From Planctomycetaceae bacterium (GTDB lineage Bacteria > Planctomycetota > Planctomycetia > Pirellulales > Pirellulaceae), in contig DNPC01000293.1 in assembly GCA_003501565.1 (NCBI GenBank), forward strand, positions 1 through 12,137: a DNA stretch of 12,137 nucleotides, in the 5' to 3' direction. Shown piece by piece: positions 6,946-12,137 of this stretch; position 1 is the stretch's first letter, and every line of letters starts with the position of its first letter. Below the pieces are notes generated by a model. It saw only the letters and a list, made by a program, of their open reading frames with translations, had not been told where the DNA came from and searched no databases. A program made the translations under genes and the position numbers.

Positions 6946-7515
6946 CTAAAGGTGCAGCTGGTCCAACAGATCGTAATGGACTGAAAACGTGGCCTTCTGA
7001 CTGGCGTAGAGCCCTACCGTTTCTGGAGTGATGGACTGCGTCAATTGTGAATCTGCAAAGGCCTTGTTTAGGGCGTTGGCATCGCAGTGGTTGCGCGCTC
7101 GGCCAAGAGTGATGTGTGGGTGGTATTCGCGGCGCTCGCCTCGAAAACCTAGCTGTTCAAGTTCTTGATCCAGGAGCGTATGCAAGCTGGCCAGTTCACC
7201 GTGCAGATCGTTGATGCCAGCCCACACCACACGCGGTGGGCCAGAATCGGGAAACGTTCCAAAACTTGCAAGCTCGATTGTCAGGGGTTCAAGTTTAGGC
7301 TCAATTTCCCGCAGTCGACTGCAGATCTGCAACAACTCCAAGCTGCTTAGATTGCCGATAAAGCGTACGGTTAAGTGCAATTGGTCGGTCGGCATCCAAC
7401 GGATCTGATCGCCCAACGCACTCTGCCAGCGCGCAATCACGTTTGCCAACTCACTCCGTGCAGAACCGGTGATTGGAATTGCCAAGAAGCATCGTAAGTA
7501 TTCAGAGTCGGCCAT
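6946..7515 (-). CDS. thpR: RNA 2',3'-cyclic phosphodiesterase (2H family, ThpR/LigT)
   Basis: This 189-residue protein is a 2H phosphoesterase: two His-x-Thr-x motifs are present as HLTV (47-50, within HLTVRFIG) and HITL (134-137, within HPHITLGR), providing the two histidines and two threonines of the active site. The opening RCFLAIPI and the length are typical of ThpR, once called 2'-5' RNA ligase, which hydrolyses 2',3'-cyclic phosphate ends of RNA to 2'-phosphate; the ligase activity is regarded as a side reaction. It is cytoplasmic, with no signal peptide. GGAGAG (rc of 7523-7528) lies 7 nt before ATG 7515. It begins 33 bp after the stop of the upstream kinase gene on the same strand, so the two are probably co-transcribed. 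Confidence 0.93.
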   Translation of the reverse strand: MADSEYLRCFLAIPITGSARSELANVIARWQSALGDQIRWMPTDQLHLTVRFIGNLSSLELLQICSRLREIEPKLEPLTIELASFGTFPDSGPPRVVWAGINDLHGELASLHTLLDQELEQLGFRGERREYHPHITLGRARNHCDANALNKAFADSQLTQSITPETVGLYASQKATFSVHYDLLDQLHL

Positions 7516-7548
7516 CGAGCGGCTCTCCGTACCCCAGCCTGGGGCGTC

Positions 7549-8541
7549 TTATACAACTTCTTTCCAGTAATCGGTTGCACCACTAGAGAGGCGTGCGCCG
7601 ACCTGGGAAATGACTTTATGGCATAGGAAATTCGCGCCTCGGGCAGCTTGCTCGGCTGTAAAACCATTGGTTACACCAAATAAGAACGCTCCGGCAAACA
7701 TGTCACCTGCACCCGTCAAGTCTTTCGGTTGGCTTTGAACTGCAGGTACATGGAAAGCGTCACCCGCATAACGAACGAAGGCCCCGTTTTCCCCGTCTGT
7801 TACGACAGAATTCGGAACCATGTCCGCAAGACGTTTCGATGCTTCTTCGGTGTTTTCAGCTCGCGTGATAGCAACGGACTCAGGTGCGTTGCAGAACACT
7901 AGATCACTTTCCTGCAATGCATCGCGGAATGCATCTCCGAACACCTCAGGAATGAAACCGTCGGAAGCGGTGAGTGCGACTTTGGTGTCATTCTGCTTGG
8001 CAATCTTGATAGCTTCGCGGATAGCCCCCTGCCCTGTTTCGGGATTTGCGAACACATATCCTTCGATGAACAACCACTCAGAGTCAATAATTCGCTGGGC
8101 GTCAACATGACGAGCCGCTAGCTTGCTCGATACCGCTAAACACGTTCGCATTGTCCGCTCGGCATCAGGAGTGACAATTGCGAGGCAAGTCCCAGTGCGC
8201 TCTCCAACCAGCACGGGATTACCAATGTCAATATTCAGCTGCTCGAACTCCTCGGCATAGTGCAGGCCGTAGCGGTCATCACCAACACATCCAATGAAAG
8301 CTCCAGTGCCGCCTAGCTGAGTCGTCGCAATGATGGAGTTCGCTACCGAGCCGCCGCTAACCAGCTTTAGATCGTGCTCACCATCGTGGAACTTCTCCAA
8401 CAACGACTCTTGTTCATCCAGTTCAACGAGTCGCATAGTGCCGCGTTCAAATCCGAGCTGACCGAACGCTTGTTCGTCAAGCTCGAGGAAAATGTCAACT
8501 ACGGCGTTGCCAAGTCCACAGACGTTAAACTTCTTAGACAT
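7549..8541 (-). CDS. PfkB-family carbohydrate/adenosine kinase
   Basis: The 330-residue protein is a ribokinase-fold kinase. GGSVANS at 63-69 is the N-terminal substrate-binding signature, IGCVGDDRYG (83-92) follows, VTDGENGAF (247-255) lies near the nucleotide site, and DLTGAGDMFAGAF (274-286) is the PfkB C-terminal signature with the anion-hole glycines and catalytic Asp280. The overall pattern resembles the bacterial adenosine-kinase-like subgroup, but substrate cannot be set from sequence alone. An in-frame ATG at 8712 would add 57 residues; ATG 8541 is preferred because homologous sequence begins at SKKFNVCGLGNA, AAGGGA (rc of 8546-8551) lies 4 nt before it, and the longer form would overlap the divergent hydrolase gene. 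It is followed 33 bp later by thpR. Confidence 0.92.
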   Translation of the reverse strand: MSKKFNVCGLGNAVVDIFLELDEQAFGQLGFERGTMRLVELDEQESLLEKFHDGEHDLKLVSGGSVANSIIATTQLGGTGAFIGCVGDDRYGLHYAEEFEQLNIDIGNPVLVGERTGTCLAIVTPDAERTMRTCLAVSSKLAARHVDAQRIIDSEWLFIEGYVFANPETGQGAIREAIKIAKQNDTKVALTASDGFIPEVFGDAFRDALQESDLVFCNAPESVAITRAENTEEASKRLADMVPNSVVTDGENGAFVRYAGDAFHVPAVQSQPKDLTGAGDMFAGAFLFGVTNGFTAEQAARGANFLCHKVISQVGARLSSGATDYWKEVV

Positions 8542-8545
8542 GTGT

Positions 8546-8551
8546 TCCCTT
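8546..8551 (-). promoter_or_regulatory. Ribosome binding site that sets the start of the PfkB-family kinase
   Basis: AAGGGA on the minus strand lies 4 nt before ATG 8541. It decides against the 57-residue upstream extension from ATG 8712, which lacks family similarity and would run into the divergent hydrolase gene. Confidence 0.6.
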
Positions 8552-8710
8552 GTCGTCCCGCTCAGCAGCTCAGCCGACGTGTCGCTTCGCGATCGATCCG
8601 CTGTCCGTGGGCTCAATAATTTCGTATAAGAGTTGACCAGCCGCAAATTATGCCGCAACCGGCGGGAATCACCAGTAGTCCGACCTTGCTCTTTAGGCGC
8701 CTCATTACTC

Positions 8711-9697
8711 ATGTCATTGATGCCTTACCGTCCTGTGCCCTGGCTACGCAGCGGCCATTTACAGACGCTAATGGTGGGATTGCAATGTGGCTGGCGCCCA
8801 CCTTATTCGGCCGATCGACTCCTCATTGATTTGCCGGACGGTGAGCAACTTGTCGTGCACGCTGAGCGCCCTTCGCCGCTGGACAAGAGTGCTCCGATCG
8901 TGATTCTCATTCACGGATTAGGTGGCGATCACAGTAGCCCGTATCTGCAGCGCCTAGCGCACCGACTAGCGCATCGAGGCATGCGAGTTTGGCGGGTAGA
9001 TCTGCGTGGCTGCGGTGCAGGTTTTGATCTGGCATGGCGCCCGCCTCACGCAGGACGAAGCGACGACGTTGCGGCAGTAGTCCAGCTTGCCCGGCGACGT
9101 TTTCCAGACTCTGTTATTCGTCTGGTTGGGTTTTCCCTAAGCGGCAACATCGTGTTGAAGATGCTGGGTGAGGCGGCGATTGGGAATTCGCTTGTTGGGC
9201 CCGAAGATGTCGAGAGAGCGATCGCCATCGCTCCACCGGTAGAACTCTCGCGGTGCGCCGATAGGATTGATCGACTGGATAACAATTTGTACACCCGCTA
9301 CTATCTGAAGATGCTCGGTAAACAAGTGAATCGACGGAGAGGGGCATGGGAACAATGGGCGAAGCTGCCTACCAAACCTGTACCGCGAACCATCCGGCAG
9401 TTCGATGCGTTGTACACCGCACCGTTGAGTGGATTTAAAGATACCGAGCACTATTACGCATCAAGCTCGGCGCGGCCATTGATGGAATTTATCAAGACGC
9501 CCACCACCATACTAGTCGATCAGCATGATCCTATCATTGAGCCGCGGTCATTTCGCGACTTACCTGAAAACGAAAGTTTGGCGATCCAGTGGACGCGACA
9601 TGGTGGCCATATGGGCTACTTTGGGCGTGACGATGCAGGCAAGCCAGTTCGGTGGATGGAGTTGTTTGTAACGCATCGTCTTCTTCGTGAGTCATGA
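8711..9697 (+). CDS. YheT-type alpha/beta hydrolase
   Basis: From ATG 8711 the protein has 328 residues. The opening YRPVPWLRSGHLQTL (6-20) is the characteristic N-terminus of the YheT/EMB8 group of alpha/beta hydrolases, followed by ILIHGLGG (65-72) forming the oxyanion region, VDLRGCGAG (96-104), the nucleophile elbow GFSLSGN (140-146, Ser142), LVDQHDPII (268-276, Asp273 as probable acid) and RHGGHMGY (296-303, His300 as probable base). A complete catalytic triad is therefore likely; the physiological ester or lipid substrate is not known for this family. An in-frame ATG at 8633 would add 26 basic residues without family similarity and run further into the promoter region of the divergent kinase gene, so 8711 is preferred; 8720 is also possible. 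No strong Shine-Dalgarno is seen. Its stop is 10 bp from that of the converging gene. Confidence 0.92.
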   Translation: MSLMPYRPVPWLRSGHLQTLMVGLQCGWRPPYSADRLLIDLPDGEQLVVHAERPSPLDKSAPIVILIHGLGGDHSSPYLQRLAHRLAHRGMRVWRVDLRGCGAGFDLAWRPPHAGRSDDVAAVVQLARRRFPDSVIRLVGFSLSGNIVLKMLGEAAIGNSLVGPEDVERAIAIAPPVELSRCADRIDRLDNNLYTRYYLKMLGKQVNRRRGAWEQWAKLPTKPVPRTIRQFDALYTAPLSGFKDTEHYYASSSARPLMEFIKTPTTILVDQHDPIIEPRSFRDLPENESLAIQWTRHGGHMGYFGRDDAGKPVRWMELFVTHRLLRES

Positions 9698-9707
9698 GCC
9701 AGGCAGG

Positions 9708-12056
9708 CTAGCGCTGCAACTGTGATTCGAGCCATCGGTAGCAACGCAGACGCATCTCAAGTGGGAAATCGTGGTCTGCTTCCGGGTAGTGGAATTGGAT
9801 TGCGCCTTCAGCCCCCGCCAGCTTGTAGGCGGGACGAATCAACGTCTCCGTGAGCCGGACTCCGTCGATGGCAAAGTTATCATCGTTGATCGGTGCGGAA
9901 ACAAACACGGGCACCGGCGCGATCGCAGTGAAGATTTCAGCGAAGTCCAACGGCAGAGACTTTGGTGACGAAACGTCTTTAACACTGGGAAGATAGCGCT
10001 GACTGGTCCAGCCGGTCAAGTCGCCGCCGCGATAGTGGGTCATGGCGGTGAAGCCACAACTGCTGACCACCGCCCGCAGACGACCATCAAACATTGCGGT
10101 GAACAATCCGTTGTGACCACCTAGTGAATGGCCAACCACACCAATGGCATCGCGATTAACACAATGCAGGGTTTCAAGCAAGTCGATAGCGCGGATGTTC
10201 TCCCAGATTGCCTGCATGGTTCCGCTTGAAAAACCCGATTCTGGCGGCGGCTCCTTGCGTTCTCCAAATCCTGGGTAGTCCGGAGCCAAGCAAACGAAAC
10301 CTCGTTCTGCCAACTCATGCGCGTAAAAACGACTTGATTTGCCCCCAAGTCCACAGATCTGAGATTTGCCAAGATCAAAATGAGTGGGGTGCAAACAAAG
10401 GGCCGCAGGTTTTGGTGTGCTCACCTCGCCCTCGGGCCGCGGGACCAACAACCACGCAGGCACGCGGGTTGAATGTGTTGTGTTATACGAAATATGGAGT
10501 CGCCAGTATTTCGCTTCCACCTCGATCGACTGCACCGACAGGTCTAGCGGCACACGATCGAAGCTTTTCGGGAGTGTACCAGCGAGGTCTTGCATGGCCG
10601 TCTGAATGCGGCCGCGCTGCCGCCCCAATTCAAACTTTGTGTCGACAAGGTGTTGTTGGTCGCCTCTTCTGTAGTGCAACGGATTTTGGAATAAGCATTT
10701 CGGAGTCGGCGATTCTTCGTTTTGTAGGCTGGGATTGGCCGACGGTGCTATCTGCATTTCGCCGGATGTTTGACCACTTTGATTTTCAAGCCAAGCCAGA
10801 CCTGCACGAGTTGGCGCGATGATGTCTAGGTCGCCATCGCCGTCTAGGTCTTCGCAAACCGAGTCGAGGTCGATTCCCGCCTCCTCGGTTGTCAGAGACT
10901 GGCTGTGCCAAGTGGCAGTTTGGGGCAAGTAAGTGTAGGCGACGATGCGCAACGGCGCGTTTTCACCCGGATCACGACCATCGTGTCCTTGGTACCGTTT
11001 AGCGGCGATCAATTCGGGCGCGCCATCAGAATTTAGGTCTTCCCACAACAAGGTGTGCCCGCACGACCAGCTTGTATCGATCGCATGTGTGCGCCACCGG
11101 GAGCTTGCCAACAAAGGTGCGAGTTCGTCCTGCAGAGATACACTGATTGAAGAACCTGAGTCTGCGAAAAAATCTTGCTCACTAGCGGAATCGAGTTGCT
11201 CGGTCCAATAGACCCCATAGTCATGACCGCGCGACCAAATCAAATCAGAATCACCATCATGGTCGACATCAGCAACAATGATGGGCAGTCCACAGTCTCG
11301 AGCCAGCTTAAATTCTGGATGCCATTGCCAACGCTCGGCTAACGTCTTGCCAGGGCTTGCCCAGCCCGCTGGGCATACTAGGTCGACTCGGCCATCACCA
11401 TCGACGTCGCCAGCTCCAATTCCATGGCCCGCCATCTCCTCGGGTAACGGGTAGTGTTTCCAGCTTGGCTTGCGCTTTCCAGCTGGCGGCGGGACATTGC
11501 GATACCAAGCAGCGAAGTTGGTGCCGCTGGGCAAGATATCCAGTCTTCGATCGCCGTCGATATCGACGAGCCGTCCTGTCTCGCTCGTGCCAGGAGTGTC
11601 AATGATGTGCTTTTTCCAGGTACCGACTGGGTTCGCTTGGACGACCTGTGCACCGGGGTTCTCAGCCCAGTACAAGCTCTTGCTGCGGTAATTGACGCTT
11701 ACAATGTCCAAGTCACCGTCATCGTCGACATCCAATTTCAGATTTGAATAATCGTCGTATCTCCCGCGAATTGACTGGACCTCTCGGAACCGATGTCGAG
11801 CAACGAAACCCGGGCCCTGATACCAAAAACCACCGCAAACGATGTCTTTTGCACCGTCGCCATTGATATCAAAGGCTGTGGCAGCGCTGAACTGAGAATC
11901 TCTGGCAAGCCAATGGGTTTCGAATTGTAGGCGAGCGGTTTGCCCGTATGCAGTCGAGGGTTCATTCAACGCAGTGGCTTGGGCGCTAGCCAATTTAGGC
12001 ACTAATGCCAACAACAGGCACCACGGCGCGACTTTACACATTTGAGGGGTTCGCAT
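9708..12056 (-). CDS. Secreted FG-GAP/VCBS propeller fused to an alpha/beta hydrolase
   Basis: The 782-residue protein starts with a signal peptide: Lys8, a hydrophobic stretch at about 9-20, and a probable AxA cleavage site after ASA (23-25). Residues about 45-425 hold seven calcium-loop motifs of FG-GAP/VCBS type, beginning near 63 (DINGDGAKD), 109, 165, 217, 263, 340 and 403 (DLDGDGDLD); the third and sixth are slightly off consensus. Seven loops suggest a seven-bladed beta-propeller. After a linker (about 430-455) comes an alpha/beta hydrolase of the acetyl-xylan-esterase/dienelactone-hydrolase kind: PAALCLHPT (550-558), LAPDYPGFGE (590-599), nucleophile elbow GHSLGG (642-647, Ser644), probable acid Asp725 or Asp726, and His762 in EADHDFP. 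It probably acts outside the cytoplasm on an esterified carbohydrate or similar substrate (inference). AAGGA (rc of 12063-12067) lies 6 nt before ATG 12056. Confidence 0.92.
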   Translation of the reverse strand: MRTPQMCKVAPWCLLLALVPKLASAQATALNEPSTAYGQTARLQFETHWLARDSQFSAATAFDINGDGAKDIVCGGFWYQGPGFVARHRFREVQSIRGRYDDYSNLKLDVDDDGDLDIVSVNYRSKSLYWAENPGAQVVQANPVGTWKKHIIDTPGTSETGRLVDIDGDRRLDILPSGTNFAAWYRNVPPPAGKRKPSWKHYPLPEEMAGHGIGAGDVDGDGRVDLVCPAGWASPGKTLAERWQWHPEFKLARDCGLPIIVADVDHDGDSDLIWSRGHDYGVYWTEQLDSASEQDFFADSGSSISVSLQDELAPLLASSRWRTHAIDTSWSCGHTLLWEDLNSDGAPELIAAKRYQGHDGRDPGENAPLRIVAYTYLPQTATWHSQSLTTEEAGIDLDSVCEDLDGDGDLDIIAPTRAGLAWLENQSGQTSGEMQIAPSANPSLQNEESPTPKCLFQNPLHYRRGDQQHLVDTKFELGRQRGRIQTAMQDLAGTLPKSFDRVPLDLSVQSIEVEAKYWRLHISYNTTHSTRVPAWLLVPRPEGEVSTPKPAALCLHPTHFDLGKSQICGLGGKSSRFYAHELAERGFVCLAPDYPGFGERKEPPPESGFSSGTMQAIWENIRAIDLLETLHCVNRDAIGVVGHSLGGHNGLFTAMFDGRLRAVVSSCGFTAMTHYRGGDLTGWTSQRYLPSVKDVSSPKSLPLDFAEIFTAIAPVPVFVSAPINDDNFAIDGVRLTETLIRPAYKLAGAEGAIQFHYPEADHDFPLEMRLRCYRWLESQLQR

Positions 12057-12080
12057 GGCGGGTCCTTGCAGGCGTGGCTG

Positions 12081-12098
12081 TGTTGATTCGAATCGACA
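12081..12098. promoter_or_regulatory. 18-bp near-perfect palindrome upstream of the propeller-hydrolase gene
   Basis: TGTTGATTCGAATCGACA reads the same on both strands except for one mismatched pair, with the perfect core GATTCGAATC. It ends 25 bases from the start codon of the minus-strand gene at 12056, where an operator for a dimeric repressor or a 5'-leader hairpin could lie. No promoter elements were confidently identified around it. Confidence 0.35.
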
Positions 12099-12137
12099 AT
12101 CACACCGTCAGATTCTACCCGGCGAGCGGAGCCTATT

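Noticed and set aside
8542..8710. Sigma-70 promoters in the divergent kinase/hydrolase gap
   Set aside because: TTGACC near 8634 on the plus strand and CATAAT on the minus strand were seen, but neither has a partner element at suitable spacing.
8542..8712. 57-residue N-terminal extension of the PfkB kinase
   Set aside because: The extension has no family similarity, a good Shine-Dalgarno precedes the inner ATG at 8541, and the extension would overlap the divergent hydrolase gene.
9698..9707. Possible terminator between the convergent hydrolase genes
   Set aside because: The gap is only 10 bases and no stem with a T-run is visible in it.
10208..10822. Plus-strand 204-residue open frame
   Set aside because: It is antisense to the hydrolase and late propeller part of the minus-strand secreted protein, with no motifs or convincing start.

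Overview
The window looks like chromosomal DNA from a planctomycete, most likely a Pirellulaceae-type (Rhodopirellula-like) organism. This is inferred from the moderate GC content, scattered single genes instead of tight biosynthetic operons, FG-GAP proteins fused to hydrolases, and a GGCGTTAGCC-type intergenic palindrome that I associate with this group. No database search was possible, so the taxonomy is a judgement.

Layout. Positions 1-893 (minus) hold the N-terminal 297 residues of a DUF1015 protein whose C-terminus lies outside the window; no stop codon falls inside, so a search for complete ORFs would miss it. Upstream of it are a short 14-bp tandem repeat and a lone trpF (1118-1780, minus), with a divergent intergenic region behind it. 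Positions 2071-6727 (plus) form a three-gene cluster: a Wzz-like polysaccharide co-polymerase (PCP), an ExeA/XrtA-locus-type AAA ATPase with a very long acidic tail, and a small protein that reads as a bacterial tyrosine kinase (BY-kinase) fold without its nucleotide-binding residues. Positions 6807-6922 hold a large nested inverted repeat, probably a non-autonomous mobile element, between convergent genes. A minus-strand pair follows: a pfkB/adenosine-kinase-like gene (7549-8541) and thpR (6946-7515), an RNA 2',3'-cyclic phosphodiesterase. Divergent from it is a YheT-type alpha/beta hydrolase (8711-9697, plus). It converges within 10 bp on a large secreted protein (9708-12056, minus) made of a predicted seven-repeat FG-GAP propeller fused to an alpha/beta hydrolase.

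The most notable system is the 2071-6727 cluster. A polysaccharide co-polymerase, an ExeA-like ATPase and a BY-kinase are the usual companions in exopolysaccharide export loci of the PEP-CTERM/exosortase kind. Here the kinase member has apparently lost Walker A, Walker A' and Walker B acidic/basic residues and any tyrosine tail, the co-polymerase has an extra membrane segment in place of a kinase domain, and no glycosyltransferases are beside it. It may be a stand-alone regulatory or envelope module derived from polysaccharide machinery. The remaining genes are ordinary metabolic or hypothetical genes. No tRNA, rRNA, CRISPR array or transposase gene was seen.
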